64,000 nucleotides of DNA from an uncultured Eubacteriales bacterium (lineage in GTDB: Bacteria; Bacillota; Clostridia; Christensenellales; Aristaeellaceae): assembly GCA_902764875.1 (NCBI GenBank), contig CACWXP010000017.1, positions 1 through 64,000 of the forward strand, read 5' to 3'. The position numbers and the translations under genes were made by a program. Below the pieces are notes generated by a model. That model was not told the DNA's origin, did no database searches, and worked only from the letters and a program-made list of their open reading frames with translations. This document shows, in pieces, positions 25,458-35,503 of the stretch. Within the stretch, counting starts at the first letter, position 1; each line of letters begins with the position of its first letter.

Positions 25458-27461
25458 ATGAATCTGAGTGATCTGGAAGGCGTCGGTCCGGTTCGCCTTG
25501 AAACCCTGCGCGCAGTGGGCATTGTCTCATTGCGCGATTTGTTGTTTACGCTGCCCGTTCGCTATGAAGACCATCATACGGAGTTTCCGTGCTCCGTCAA
25601 AACGCCGGGCAATATTCTGGTGAACGGCGTTTTTCAGGATGCACCGAAGACCGCCTTCTTTCATGGAATTTCCCGGGTGACCGGCACGATCTGCGACGGG
25701 AGCGGCAAACTGCCGGTCTGCTGGTTCAATGAACCCTGGATGGCGAAAACGATCAAAGCCGGGGAGCCTGTGCGGCTATACGGACGGCTGAACATCAAAA
25801 ACGGCCGGCGGACGCTGCAGAACCCGAAAATTGTGACGGACAGCGGATGGATTCCGGTCTATAAAGCGCTGAAAGGATTTCCGGCCAAGAGTTTCCGGAA
25901 CCTGATCGAGCAGGCGCTGGAAAACCTGGAAGACTGCTGTCCGGAAACACTGCCGTCCTCCTTTCGGATGCAGAACCATCTGTGTGAACTGAATTTTGCC
26001 CTTCGGGAGGCGCATTTCCCGGGCAGCATGATGAATTTGGAGATCGCCCGGAGACGTCTGGCCTTTGAACGGATTATGATCTATCTGCTGTATGTATCCC
26101 TTGCCGGAAAAGTGCGCAGCAGGGCCGTACCCATGCATTTTTCCGCCGGTGCGGAGGAGACTTACTGGCAATCGCTGCCTTTTGAACCGACGGCGGGACA
26201 GCGGAAGGTACTCGGAGACATTGCCGGCGACCTGCAGGAAGATCATGCCATGGCGCGACTGGTTCAGGGCGACGTGGGCTCCGGCAAGACTGCGGTGGCT
26301 TTCGGCGCGATCGCGCTTGCGAAGGAAGCGGGATTCCAGAGCTCCATGATGGCGCCTACGGAAATCCTGGCCTCCCAGCATTATCTGAATGCCCGACAGA
26401 CGCTTGAACCGCTCGGCATCCGCTGCCGGCTGCTGACCGGGAGCACGAAGGCAAAGGAACGCAGGGAGATTCTGAAGGAGCTGGCAGAGGGAAGCTGCGA
26501 CGCTGTATTCGGCACCCATGCTCTGATCAGCAAGGACGTGGTCTACGGAAAACTGGGCCTGGTGATCACGGACGAACAGCACCGGTTCGGCGTGAAACAG
26601 CGGACGGCCCTGCAGGACAAGGGGGCTTCTGAGGACGAAACGAGTCCCCATGTGCTGGTGATGAGTGCGACGCCGATTCCGCGGAGCCTTGCCCTGATTC
26701 TGTACGGAGACCTGGATATTTCCGTGATCCGCGAGCTTCCCAAAGGCCGGCAGGCGGTGAAAACGCGCATCGTTCCGGAAGCAAAAAGAGAAGACATGTA
26801 CGGTTTTCTGCTGAAGGAAGCCGGGAAGGGACGGCAGGCATATATTGTGTGTCCGGCGGTGGAGGATTCCGAGACCTCGGACGAGCTTCGCAGCGCGAAA
26901 GCCGTTTACAGCAGCCTGAAAGAATCCCGGCTGAAAGATCTGCGGATCGGCCTGACCTGGGGCGGACAGAAAAGCGCGGAGAAGGAACAGGTGCTGCAGG
27001 ACTACCGGGACGGTAAGTACGATCTGCTGGTATCCACCACGGTGATCGAAGTCGGAATCAATAATCCCAACGCCACGGTAATGGTGATTGAAAATGCGGA
27101 ACGCTTCGGACTCAGCCAGCTGCATCAGCTGCGCGGGCGCGTCGGCCGCGGCAGCGAGGAAAGCTGGTGCTTCCTGCTTTCCGAGCATTCGGAGAAACTG
27201 GATATCCTCTGTAAATCCAACGACGGCTTTGTGATCTCCCAGAAAGACCTGGAGCTTCGCGGGCCGGGAGACCTGATGGGCACCCGGCAGAGCGGCGACG
27301 GGATCTCGCTGTTTGCCGGTGACGCGCGGCTGCTGGAGGAGGTTTCCGACGCAGTGAAAAAACTGCGCAGGGATCCGGCCCAGGCTGAAACGCTGGAAGC
27401 ACTGAACCTGTACGCCACTTCGTATTTTGCTGACAACGGGCATATGATTGCTCTGAATTAA
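25458..27461 (+). CDS. recG: ATP-dependent DNA helicase RecG
   Basis: RecG remodels stalled replication forks and branch-migrates Holliday junctions. The 667-aa protein has the N-terminal wedge/OB domain (about 1-150) followed by an SF2 helicase: Walker A GDVGSGKTAVAF, DEQHRFGVKQR (DExH box), SATPIPRSLAL (motif III) and the C-terminal QLRGRVGRG with the TRG motif region after it. The order after Asp23 and fakA is standard. No clear terminator separates it from convergent hemW. Confidence 0.95.
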   Translation: MNLSDLEGVGPVRLETLRAVGIVSLRDLLFTLPVRYEDHHTEFPCSVKTPGNILVNGVFQDAPKTAFFHGISRVTGTICDGSGKLPVCWFNEPWMAKTIKAGEPVRLYGRLNIKNGRRTLQNPKIVTDSGWIPVYKALKGFPAKSFRNLIEQALENLEDCCPETLPSSFRMQNHLCELNFALREAHFPGSMMNLEIARRRLAFERIMIYLLYVSLAGKVRSRAVPMHFSAGAEETYWQSLPFEPTAGQRKVLGDIAGDLQEDHAMARLVQGDVGSGKTAVAFGAIALAKEAGFQSSMMAPTEILASQHYLNARQTLEPLGIRCRLLTGSTKAKERREILKELAEGSCDAVFGTHALISKDVVYGKLGLVITDEQHRFGVKQRTALQDKGASEDETSPHVLVMSATPIPRSLALILYGDLDISVIRELPKGRQAVKTRIVPEAKREDMYGFLLKEAGKGRQAYIVCPAVEDSETSDELRSAKAVYSSLKESRLKDLRIGLTWGGQKSAEKEQVLQDYRDGKYDLLVSTTVIEVGINNPNATVMVIENAERFGLSQLHQLRGRVGRGSEESWCFLLSEHSEKLDILCKSNDGFVISQKDLELRGPGDLMGTRQSGDGISLFAGDARLLEEVSDAVKKLRRDPAQAETLEALNLYATSYFADNGHMIALN

Positions 27462-27502
27462 CAGAAAAACGGATACTACATAAAATGGCTACATAAACTC
27501 CA

Positions 27503-28654
27503 CTACATCAGTTCCACAAGAACCGTGTTCTGTATATCCATTCCTTTGCGGGTGAGGGCCCATGCGCCGTTTTCATGGCGCATGAGGCCTTTTTTTCGCA
27601 TTTCCTCCAGCTTTTCGCCGTAAACTTCATCGATGGATACGCCGTGCAGCGCAAGAAAACGAGATTCGGAGACGCCGCGGTTCATGCGCAGGGAAAGCAT
27701 CATCGTTTCAAACCGGGATTCCTCCGGGGAGATAGTTTCCCGTACAGCGGCGGAAAGATTGCCGGAACGAATCATTTCCTGATATGCAGCGAGATCGGAC
27801 GGATTAGTGGTCCGCAGGCAGGTCAGACCGAGGCCGGTTTGTTGTTCCAGAATCCGCATGGATGCGGCGGCGAGGCCGAGGCCGAGATAGGGAACCTGGG
27901 TCCAGTATCCGATGTTGTGGCGGCATTCATAGCCCTTCCGGGCAAAATTGGAGATTTCATACTGCTCCAGACCGGCTGTGCGGAGCTTTCGGATGGCCAG
28001 ATCATACATTTCACGCTCCAGGTCCGGGTCCGGCAGTACGGCTTCTCCGTTCTCCAGCCGGCGCTGCAGGGGCGTGCCTTCTTCGGGAATGAGGCCGTAG
28101 GCACTGAGATGATCGGGAGAAAGAGATAAAGCGGCATCCAGCGTTTCGTCCCAGTCGGACAGCGTCTGGCCCGGGATGCCGAAGATCAAGTCGAGATTCA
28201 GATTGTTCAGCCCCGCAGCGCGGGCCATGGAGACGGACCGGGAAACCTCCTCAAAGGAATGAATCCGGCCGAGAAACTGCAGGATTTCCGGCTGATAAGC
28301 CTGCATCCCCAGGGAAAGACGGTTGACGCCGGCGCTGACTGCGGTATCCAGAAACGCGGCGGTCAGGGTGCCCGGGTTGGATTCCATGGATAACTCGGCA
28401 TCCGGCCGGATCTCATAATATTCGCGCAATCCTGCGATCAGACGTCTGAGCTGGGACGGAGACAGCAGCGAAGGGGTGCCGCCGCCGATATAGACGGTTT
28501 CAACAGGCCCGTCTGCTTCGGACTGCCTTAATTCTGCTTCCCGGAGGAGGGACGCGACATATGCATCCTTTTCTTCCGCTGCAGCGGGGAAAGAGACAAA
28601 GGAGCAGTAAGCGCATTTGCGGACGCAGAAGGGGATGTGAAGATACAGTTCCAT
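27503..28654 (-). CDS. hemW: Radical SAM heme chaperone HemW (HemN-like)
   Basis: HemW is a radical-SAM protein related to coproporphyrinogen III dehydrogenase that binds heme and may insert it into proteins. The 383-aa sequence begins with MELYLHIPFCVRKCAYCSF, containing the Cx3Cx2C cluster motif, then YIGGGTPSLLSP. The C-terminal HemN-type domain is recognisable. Genuine coproporphyrinogen oxidases have a longer N-terminus, so HemW is favoured. Its first 127 bases overlap the SLOG-protein gene upstream in a different frame. Confidence 0.88.
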   Translation of the reverse strand: MELYLHIPFCVRKCAYCSFVSFPAAAEEKDAYVASLLREAELRQSEADGPVETVYIGGGTPSLLSPSQLRRLIAGLREYYEIRPDAELSMESNPGTLTAAFLDTAVSAGVNRLSLGMQAYQPEILQFLGRIHSFEEVSRSVSMARAAGLNNLNLDLIFGIPGQTLSDWDETLDAALSLSPDHLSAYGLIPEEGTPLQRRLENGEAVLPDPDLEREMYDLAIRKLRTAGLEQYEISNFARKGYECRHNIGYWTQVPYLGLGLAAASMRILEQQTGLGLTCLRTTNPSDLAAYQEMIRSGNLSAAVRETISPEESRFETMMLSLRMNRGVSESRFLALHGVSIDEVYGEKLEEMRKKGLMRHENGAWALTRKGMDIQNTVLVELM

Positions 28655-29175
28655 ATATTCTCCCTGAAAACCGGCGGATTCGGATCCGGCATCGCAAGAT
28701 TGATGACTGTTAAGGAATGACGCAGCGCACTGCGAACCGTGAACCAGGTTCCGCCTTCAAAGCGTTTCATCCAGCAGAAACACAGGGAAGAAGCATCCAC
28801 CATAAAAAGGTTTCGCGCGTGCATACAGCCGTCGTAATAAGTTTCCGACAGGACCCGGACCTCGTCCGCTCTTTCGAGAATGGCTTTCCGGCGGGCTTTT
28901 TCCTCTTCGGTCCAGCGGCTTGCCTGATTGGCACAGGGAATGGCCAGAAAGAGGCGGATATCTCCGTGTGTTTCACGGAAGCGGATCACAGCCTCAGCGG
29001 CCAGGGTGTCGAATCCGCGGGCACCGCCGCACATGTAGGTTCTGTAGCCGCCTTCGTATGCCTGCTGCAGGGCGGAAGATAAACGGAAACGAAGGGTCGG
29101 CTCTTCAGACGGTGGAACGGTGCGGTGCCCAGTAAAGCACGCTGTGGTTTCCGGATCCGGAATAGTCCTGTTCAT
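28528..29175 (-). CDS. SLOG-family protein (DUF1273/YpsA-like)
   Basis: A 215-aa member of the SLOG (SMF/DprA-LOG) superfamily, Rossmann-like proteins thought to bind nucleotides or nucleotide-derived signals; the Bacillus relative YpsA affects cell division. The family features are TACFTGHR at the start, CGGARGFDTLAAE, GCMHARNLFMVDASS and GGTWFTVRSA. The conserved domain ends near residue 163 (VINLAMP); the remaining 50 residues have no family resemblance and mostly (174-215) overlap the hemW start in another frame. The natural stop may have been lost by a frameshift. Confidence 0.8.
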   Translation of the reverse strand: MNRTIPDPETTACFTGHRTVPPSEEPTLRFRLSSALQQAYEGGYRTYMCGGARGFDTLAAEAVIRFRETHGDIRLFLAIPCANQASRWTEEEKARRKAILERADEVRVLSETYYDGCMHARNLFMVDASSLCFCWMKRFEGGTWFTVRSALRHSLTVINLAMPDPNPPVFRENIWNCIFTSPSASANALTAPLSLSPLQRKKRMHMSRPSSGKQN

Positions 29176-29288
29176 GATCGAAGATCCTTCGCTTTGTTCT
29201 GAATGAAAAAGAAAATCGGTACGCCGGAGAAATCTCGGAATGGAAAGAAAGTCGACGAGCAGGGAAAAGCAGACATGAGATACAGACC

Positions 29289-31088
29289 TCAGTCCATCTT
29301 GAGCACAGCCAGGAAGGCTTCGCTGGGGACCTGGACGGTACCGAACTGGCGCATTCTCTTTTTGCCTTCCTTCTGCTTTTCGAGCAGCTTTTTCTTCCGG
29401 GTGATATCACCGCCGTAGCACTTGGCCAGTACGTCCTTGCGCACGGCTTTGACTGTTTCGCGGGCGATGACTTTGCCGCCGATGGCGGCCTGGATCGGGA
29501 TTTCAAACATCTGGCGCGGAATGACGTCCTTCAGCTTTTCGGCGATGCCGCGGCCGCGGGCATAGGCCTTGTCCCGGTGGACAATGATGGAGAACGCGTC
29601 GCAGAGATCGCCGTTGAGCAGAATGTCCAACTTCACCAGATCGCTTTCGCGGTAGTCCTTCAGCTCGTAATCAAAGGAGGCATAGCCGCGGCTGCGACTC
29701 TTGATCTGATCAAAGAAATCAAAGATGATCTCGTTCAGCGGAAGATCGTAATTCAGCTTCACGCGGCTGCCCTCATACTGCATGTCAATGAAGATGCCGC
29801 GTTTGTCCTGGCAAAGCTCCATCAGCGTGCCGACACAGTCCTGGGGCGTGTAGATGGTTGCGTGAACGAAGGGCTCCTCCATATAGTTGATCTCGCCGGC
29901 GGGGGGGAGATTGGTGGGATTGTCGATCATCCGCACCTCACCGTTGTTTTTCACGACCTTATAAATGACGCTGGGGGCGGTGGTGACAAGGTTCAGATCG
30001 AATTCCCGCTCGAGGCGTGTGGTAATGATGTCCATGTGTAAAAGACCCAGGAAGCCGCAGCGGAAACCGAAGCCCAGCGCTACGGAGGTTTCCGGCTCGA
30101 AAGAGAGTGAAGCGTCGTTCATCCGCAGCTTTTCCAGCGCGTCCTTCAGGGCGGGGTAATCCGCACCGTCGGCCGGGTAGATGCCGCAGTAGACCATGGG
30201 CGTGACCTCCCGGTATCCGGGAAGGGGCTCGGCAGCCGGGTTTGCCGCGTCCGTGATCGTATCGCCGACCCGGGTGTCGCGCACATCCTTGATGGAGGCG
30301 GAAACGTAGCCCACGTCGCCGGCCTTCAGTTCCTCGCAGGGAATATAGCCCGGGGAGAGATGACCGACCTCCACCACGTCAAACTCGCTGCCGGTGGCCA
30401 TCAGGCGCATCCGCATGCCGGGACGCAGGGTCCCGTGCTTGACACGGATGAAGCAGATGGCTCCGCGGTAATTATCGTAGAAAGCGTCAAAAATCAGCGC
30501 CTGCAGCGGCTGATTCGCGCTGCCTTCGGGGGCTGGGATGTGCTGCACAATGGCTTCCAGCACCTCCTCAACATTTTCGCCGGTTTTCGCGGAAATGCAG
30601 GGTGCAAAGCTGGCATCCAGGCCGATGACGTCCTCGATTTCACGGCGGACTACCTCCGGCTGGGCGGAAGGCAGGTCGATCTTGTTGATGACGGGAATGA
30701 TTTCCAGGTCATGATCCAGGGCCATATAGACATTGGCCAGAGTCTGGGCTTCAATGCCCTGGGTGGCGTCCACCACGAGGAGGGCGCCTTCGCAGGCGGC
30801 CAGGGCACGGCTGACCTCATAGGTGAAGTCCACATGGCCGGGGGTGTCGATCAGGTTCAGGATAAACTCTTTCCCGTCTTTGGCACGGTACTTCATATGA
30901 ACAGCTTTGCTCTTGATGGTAATGCCGCGTTCGCGCTCCAGCTCCATGCTGTCGAGAATCTGCTCCACCATTTCACGCTGCTCAAAAACACCTGTTTTCT
31001 CCAGAATCCGGTCGGCCAGGGTGCTTTTGCCGTGATCGATGTGGGCGACGATACAGAAATTGCGGATCCGGTTCATCTCGTTGGACAT
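29289..31088 (-). CDS. lepA: Elongation factor 4 (LepA)
   Basis: LepA is a ribosome-associated translational GTPase with roles in 30S assembly and translation under stress. The 599-aa protein has G1 [31 protein letters not shown] (G3), NKIDLPSA (G4) and the LepA-specific C-terminal domain ([23 protein letters not shown]). ATG 31088 is used since GGAGG lies just upstream; an ATG at 31100 would overlap that site. It is in a leftward run with plsY, der and DUF512. Confidence 0.96.
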   Translation of the reverse strand: MSNEMNRIRNFCIVAHIDHGKSTLADRILEKTGVFEQREMVEQILDSMELERERGITIKSKAVHMKYRAKDGKEFILNLIDTPGHVDFTYEVSRALAACEGALLVVDATQGIEAQTLANVYMALDHDLEIIPVINKIDLPSAQPEVVRREIEDVIGLDASFAPCISAKTGENVEEVLEAIVQHIPAPEGSANQPLQALIFDAFYDNYRGAICFIRVKHGTLRPGMRMRLMATGSEFDVVEVGHLSPGYIPCEELKAGDVGYVSASIKDVRDTRVGDTITDAANPAAEPLPGYREVTPMVYCGIYPADGADYPALKDALEKLRMNDASLSFEPETSVALGFGFRCGFLGLLHMDIITTRLEREFDLNLVTTAPSVIYKVVKNNGEVRMIDNPTNLPPAGEINYMEEPFVHATIYTPQDCVGTLMELCQDKRGIFIDMQYEGSRVKLNYDLPLNEIIFDFFDQIKSRSRGYASFDYELKDYRESDLVKLDILLNGDLCDAFSIIVHRDKAYARGRGIAEKLKDVIPRQMFEIPIQAAIGGKVIARETVKAVRKDVLAKCYGGDITRKKKLLEKQKEGKKRMRQFGTVQVPSEAFLAVLKMD

Positions 31089-31103
31089 GAGGACCTCCAT
31101 GAA

Positions 31104-31739
31104 TCAGTTTGTATTGACTTTATGGCCGAGCTTGTTTTCAGTACCGTGGATCAGGCGGCCGATATTCGCGTGATGGCGGGCGATGCACATCGCCGCCAGC
31201 AGGCAGGCCCAGATGATGATGCAGGGATTGCCTTCGGCATAGAAGACGGAGAAGGCCGTAAAGGATACGACCATCAGCATGCTGCCGACGGAAATATACT
31301 TAAAGATCGCGATGACCGCGATGGCCAGCACAATGGAGATCAGCCCCCAGACCGGGAAACAGTAGAGAATGACGGCGCCTGTGGTGGCCACGCCTTTCCC
31401 ACCCTTGAATTTGAAGAAAACGGGCCAGTTGTGGCCGATCACGCAGAAAAGCCCGGCCAGCAGAGAAGCGAAATTGCATAAAGGAGAATCATAAGCGGTT
31501 CCTGTGATGATCTGCGCAAGCCAGCAGGAAAGGAGCCCCTTGAGCACGTCAAAGAAGAAGGTCATCAATCCGTATTTCCAGCCCATAGTCCGCTGGACAT
31601 TGCTGGCGCCGGTACTTTTGCTTCCGACGGTATGCAGATCCGGGCCGTGGGCGATCTTTGAAATGATGATGCCGCCGGAAAGGGAACCCAGCAGATAGGC
31701 GATCACGCAGGAAAGAATCAGTTTCAGCGTATCGGACAT
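31104..31739 (-). CDS. plsY: Glycerol-3-phosphate acyltransferase PlsY
   Basis: PlsY transfers the acyl group of acyl-phosphate to glycerol-3-phosphate, the first step of phospholipid synthesis, at the membrane. The 211-aa protein has about five hydrophobic helices and the family motifs YLLGSLSGGIIISK, GSKSTGASNVQRTMG and FKGGKGVATTGAV. It lies between der (five bases) and lepA (15 bases) in one operon. Confidence 0.95.
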   Translation of the reverse strand: MSDTLKLILSCVIAYLLGSLSGGIIISKIAHGPDLHTVGSKSTGASNVQRTMGWKYGLMTFFFDVLKGLLSCWLAQIITGTAYDSPLCNFASLLAGLFCVIGHNWPVFFKFKGGKGVATTGAVILYCFPVWGLISIVLAIAVIAIFKYISVGSMLMVVSFTAFSVFYAEGNPCIIIWACLLAAMCIARHHANIGRLIHGTENKLGHKVNTN

Positions 31740-31744
31740 TGGAA

Positions 31745-33079
31745 TCAGTCCTCCTTTTTCTTTTCGCGCAGGATAAACCGGATGGGCGTTCCTTCCAGGG
31801 GGAATGTTTTGCGGAACCAGTTTTCCAGATATCTTTCATAGGAAAAGGACATCAGCTTCTCGTCGTTCACAAAGAGGACGAAGGACGGGGGCTGGACGCC
31901 GATCTGGGTTCCGTAATAGATCTTCAGCCGCCTGGTGCCCTGGAGCGGGGGCTGAAGATGATCGGTGGCGTCGTTGAGCACGTCGTTCAGGACGCCGGTG
32001 GTGATCCGGCGGCGGGTGGTTTCGAAGACTTCCTTCACCTTGTCAAAAACCGTCTGCACGCGCTGACCGGTTTTCGCGGAGATGAAAAGCACCGGCGCGT
32101 AGTCCATGAACTTCAGCCTGTCGATGACTTCCTTTTTATACTTCTCCAGGGTACCGGTTTCCTTTTCCAGGGCGTCCCACTTGTTGACGACAATGATGAC
32201 GCCTTTGCCTTCCTCATGAATCAGGCCGGCAATTTTTGTGTCCTGCTCGGTAACGCCGTCGTTGGCGTCAACCAGCAGCAGCGCCACATCGCAGCGGCGG
32301 ATGGCCGCCACGGAGCGGAGCACGCTGTAACGCTCAAGGCTCTCATCCTCAATGGAACTTTTGCGGCGCATGCCGGCCGTGTCGATGATATTGAAGACCG
32401 TTCCGTCTTCGGCGGTGAACTCGGTATCAATTGCGTCACGCGTCGTGCCGGGAATATCGGACACCATGGTGCGGTCCTGGCCCAGCAGCCGGTTGGTCAG
32501 GGAGCTTTTGCCCACATTCGGCCGGCCAACGATAGCCATCTGAATGACGGTTTCCTCCTGAGCCGAAAGGGAAGGATCCTCCGGTGGGAAATGGCTGATG
32601 ATCTGGTCGAGCAGATCACCGAAACCGAGCATGTTCACGCTGCTGATGCCGATGGGATCGCCCAGACCGAGCTCGTAAAACTCATACATGGAATCGTTGA
32701 GGCCGAGATAGTCCACCTTGTTGACCACAAGAAGGACGGGCTTCCCCGTGCGGCGCAGAAGATTCGCCACATCGCGGTCATCGTCGGTGAGGCCGTCGCG
32801 GGCATTCGTAAAGAAGCAGATCACGTCCGCCAGCTCCATAGCGGTCTGCGCCTGGGCGCGCATCTGGGACAGAAGCACATCGTCGCTCTTCGGATCGATG
32901 CCGCCGGTATCCACCAGGGTAAAGGGATGGCCGAGCCATTCGGCATCGGCGTGGATCCGGTCCCGGGTGACGCCGGGAACGTCCTCCACAATGCTGATCC
33001 GCTTTCCGGCAATCTTGTTGAAAAAGGTGGATTTGCCGACATTCGGCCTGCCGACAATCGCAACAATCGGTTTATTCAT
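31745..33079 (-). CDS. der: Ribosome assembly GTPase Der (EngA)
   Basis: Der is an essential double-GTPase for 50S subunit assembly. The 444-aa protein has two G domains, each with a P-loop (GRPNVGKSTFFNK and GRPNVGKSSLTNR), DTGG and DTAGM, and NKVD and NKWD motifs, followed by the KH-like C-terminal domain. ATG 33079 is preceded by GGAGG; it overlaps the end of the DUF512 gene by eight bases. Confidence 0.96.
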   Translation of the reverse strand: MNKPIVAIVGRPNVGKSTFFNKIAGKRISIVEDVPGVTRDRIHADAEWLGHPFTLVDTGGIDPKSDDVLLSQMRAQAQTAMELADVICFFTNARDGLTDDDRDVANLLRRTGKPVLLVVNKVDYLGLNDSMYEFYELGLGDPIGISSVNMLGFGDLLDQIISHFPPEDPSLSAQEETVIQMAIVGRPNVGKSSLTNRLLGQDRTMVSDIPGTTRDAIDTEFTAEDGTVFNIIDTAGMRRKSSIEDESLERYSVLRSVAAIRRCDVALLLVDANDGVTEQDTKIAGLIHEEGKGVIIVVNKWDALEKETGTLEKYKKEVIDRLKFMDYAPVLFISAKTGQRVQTVFDKVKEVFETTRRRITTGVLNDVLNDATDHLQPPLQGTRRLKIYYGTQIGVQPPSFVLFVNDEKLMSFSYERYLENWFRKTFPLEGTPIRFILREKKKED

Positions 33080-34394
33080 GGTTATCCTCCAACTGATACA
33101 GTGCCCGGATAAACGCTTCTCCGGTATTCTCAACGATCCGGACCGGTTTCCCGATTTTCCGCCGGACCTCTTCCAGGGTCATATCGTCCAAAAAACATTC
33201 CGTGTTTTCCCGCAGCATGGACGCGGAGATCAGCACCGCGTCGAATTCCTTTTCCTCCACAGTCCGAAGCAGATCCTGCCCGACGATCAGGCCTGTGACA
33301 GTAATGGTCTCCCCGAAGAAACGGTTGGCAACGGGAACGACTTCGGCATGCACCCAGGGCGGCGCATAGTGGCTGCAGAGCCTTTCGATATGCGGGGCGA
33401 CGGAAACGCCGGTTGGAATCAGCAGCCGTACCGGGCGGGAAGAGCGGGGCGTTTCCGCTGCCTGCAGCTCCCGGAAAGCCTCTTCGCATTCATCCTTGAA
33501 CTGACGGATCATGCCGACGCCGTTTTCAAGCTGGGGATAATCCTCGTAGATTTCCTTTTCTGGCAGGTCCCGGCCGGCAATGCAGTAGAACTCGTCGGAA
33601 AGGAAGGCAAAGCGGGTTCCGAACCGCCCGAGACATTTTTCCTGGAAGGTGGCGACCTCTTCAATCAGCCGGGCGGCCATTTCCGGGTCGACGCAGGGGA
33701 TCTGTGCCAGCTTATCCCGGTAACGGGTCATCCCGATGGGTACGATGGCCACGGAAAGGGCCGAGGGCCAGAGAGCGGCCAGATCCTCCAGGGATTTTCT
33801 GAGCACATCCCCGTCATTGTATCCCGGGCAGAGAACGATCTGCGCGTGGAACTGCAATCCGTGATTCTTCAGGGCGGTAAGCCGCTCGAGAATGTTTCCG
33901 GCGTTGGGATTGCGCAGCATGCGGCAACGGACTTCCCCGTCGGTGGCATGGACGGAGATGTAGAGCGGGGAGGCATTGCGCTTCAGAATGCGGACGAACT
34001 CCGCGTCGTCCACATTGGTGAGGGTTACATAATTGCCCATCATCAGGGACAGGCGCCAGTCGTCATCCTTGACATAGAGGGATTTACGCATGCCGGGGGG
34101 CATCTGGTCGATGAAGCAGAACACACAGTGATTCCGACAGTGCCGCGGCTTCATAACCACCGTTTCATCCAGTACAAGTCCGAGCGAATCCCACCGGGAC
34201 TTGGCGACCGTGACGGCGCGCTGCGTTCCGTCCGGTCCGGAAAGAACGATTTCCAGATGCGGATGAACGATCAGCGCCTGGTAATCGATTTCATCGATCA
34301 CGGGCTCGCCGTTGATGGAAACGATGGCATCGCCAGGATGAATGCCGGCTCCGGCGGCAGGAGAGGCAGAAACCACGGACAGAACCCGGATCAT
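33072..34394 (-). CDS. DUF512 radical SAM protein with PDZ domain
   Basis: A 440-aa protein of unknown function conserved in Clostridia. The N-terminal 60-70 residues form a PDZ-like domain (SPAAGAGIHPGDAIVSINGEPV). A CRNHCVFCF motif (Cx3Cx2C) then marks a radical SAM cluster site, followed by the DUF512 region to the C-terminus. Close relatives always travel with der/plsY in this group. ATG 34394 has two GGAGG-like sites upstream; earlier ATGs are less well placed. Its promoter is at 34435-34463. Confidence 0.88.
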   Translation of the reverse strand: MIRVLSVVSASPAAGAGIHPGDAIVSINGEPVIDEIDYQALIVHPHLEIVLSGPDGTQRAVTVAKSRWDSLGLVLDETVVMKPRHCRNHCVFCFIDQMPPGMRKSLYVKDDDWRLSLMMGNYVTLTNVDDAEFVRILKRNASPLYISVHATDGEVRCRMLRNPNAGNILERLTALKNHGLQFHAQIVLCPGYNDGDVLRKSLEDLAALWPSALSVAIVPIGMTRYRDKLAQIPCVDPEMAARLIEEVATFQEKCLGRFGTRFAFLSDEFYCIAGRDLPEKEIYEDYPQLENGVGMIRQFKDECEEAFRELQAAETPRSSRPVRLLIPTGVSVAPHIERLCSHYAPPWVHAEVVPVANRFFGETITVTGLIVGQDLLRTVEEKEFDAVLISASMLRENTECFLDDMTLEEVRRKIGKPVRIVENTGEAFIRALYQLEDNHE

Positions 34395-34434
34395 TGACCT
34401 CCCGCCTCCTTCCATCGCCATAAATACCCAATTT

Positions 34435-34463
34435 ATTATCAATTAATTAGAAGGAGTTGTCAA
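34435..34463 (-). promoter_or_regulatory. Promoter for the DUF512-der-plsY-lepA operon
   Basis: Minus strand TTGACA (34463-34458), 17-base spacer, GATAAT (34440-34435). Confidence 0.78.
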
Positions 34464-34513
34464 GTTTCATCCGCAAAAGAAAAGCATCTGCAGCCAATAA
34501 ATGGAAATATCTG

Positions 34514-34541
34514 TTGACTTTTGCGTTTTATTTGATACAAT
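34514..34541 (+). promoter_or_regulatory. Promoter for the duplicated-domain lipoprotein
   Basis: TTGACT (34514-34519), 16-base spacer, TACAAT (34536-34541). Confidence 0.72.
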
Positions 34542-34585
34542 CGGTTACAGTCGAAAGACTAACAAATATTTGGAGGTAACTTCAC

Positions 34586-35320
34586 ATGAAAAAGATTCTT
34601 GCAATCCTCGTGGCCGTCCTGATGTTGGCGAGCTGTACTGCGCTGGCCGAAGCGGTTGAAAGCGTCGAAATGCAGACCGGCAAATATGCCATCATCAACA
34701 GCACCGGCGAAGACGTTGTGATGATTTCCATCACCGACAACAACAATCCCGAGATGACCACAAAGGAAGAGTATTCCAACGGATTACCGAACGGAACCGG
34801 CACCTACTTTGAATTCTCCATTCCCGCTTCCGAAGACGGCAGTCACCGGCTGACGCTGGCATTCGAAACGAAGAGCGGCTACAAGGGATCTTTTGAGACC
34901 CTGAGCATTGAAGAAGCGGGCATTACCCTGTTGGCCCAGGACGCCCTGACCGGCGCAACGCCCATTGCTTTCTCGGCTATGCCACAGATGGGGATTTACT
35001 ACATTGTGAACAAGACCGGCGAAGACATCGCAAAGATTTCCATGGCCACGAATGCGACCAAAGAACCGGAAGCTTCTGAAATTGACTTTGAAAAAGGCGA
35101 ATTCCCGGACGGTGAAACGATCGAGTTCGGTTATAGCATCGCCGCTGACGAAGAACCCAGCCACGCGCTGACTTTCGGCTTTGAGACAGCCAGCGGCTAT
35201 AAGGCCGAGTTCAAGACTCTGAGCATTGAAGAAGTCACCATCACCCTGCTGGCCAAGGACGCCATGACCGGCGCCACCCCGATCGCTTTCGGACCCGCTC
35301 CCGCTGCCGAAGCCGAATAA
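34586..35320 (+). CDS. Predicted lipoprotein with two tandem copies of an unknown domain
   Basis: The 244-aa exported protein begins with a signal sequence whose LMLASC looks like a lipobox (Cys at residue 17), though signal peptidase I cleavage after ALA is also possible. Two copies of a roughly 100-residue beta-rich domain follow (about 32-130 and 136-236). Each contains the pattern NxTGEDxxxIS, an LTLxFETxSGYK segment, ETLSIEE and ITLLAxDAxTGATPIAF. The DNA for the two copies is also similar (for example 34898-34972 and 35216-35291), pointing to a fairly recent tandem duplication. No known family recognised. It is a single-gene unit with its own promoter and terminator. Confidence 0.75.
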   Translation: MKKILAILVAVLMLASCTALAEAVESVEMQTGKYAIINSTGEDVVMISITDNNNPEMTTKEEYSNGLPNGTGTYFEFSIPASEDGSHRLTLAFETKSGYKGSFETLSIEEAGITLLAQDALTGATPIAFSAMPQMGIYYIVNKTGEDIAKISMATNATKEPEASEIDFEKGEFPDGETIEFGYSIAADEEPSHALTFGFETASGYKAEFKTLSIEEVTITLLAKDAMTGATPIAFGPAPAAEAE

Positions 35321-35334
35321 TCCTTTCGTTTCAT

Positions 35335-35370
35335 TACCGGTTCCGCCTTTGCGCGGAGCCGGTATTTTTT
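35335..35370 (+). terminator. Terminator of the duplicated-domain lipoprotein gene
   Basis: TACCGGTTCCGC (35335-35346) pairs with GCGGAGCCGGTA (35353-35364), followed by six T. Confidence 0.9.
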
Positions 35371-35503
35371 CTCCGGTGCACGTTTCTTCTGCCTCCCGTG
35401 CATTCGGCAGAGCTGAAGGGAATGAAAAGAACAATGAATTGTGTTTTTCTGTTCCGTGTATATAATAATCTCAAACTGGTCCAAATGGAAGATTCCCAAT
35501 TTC

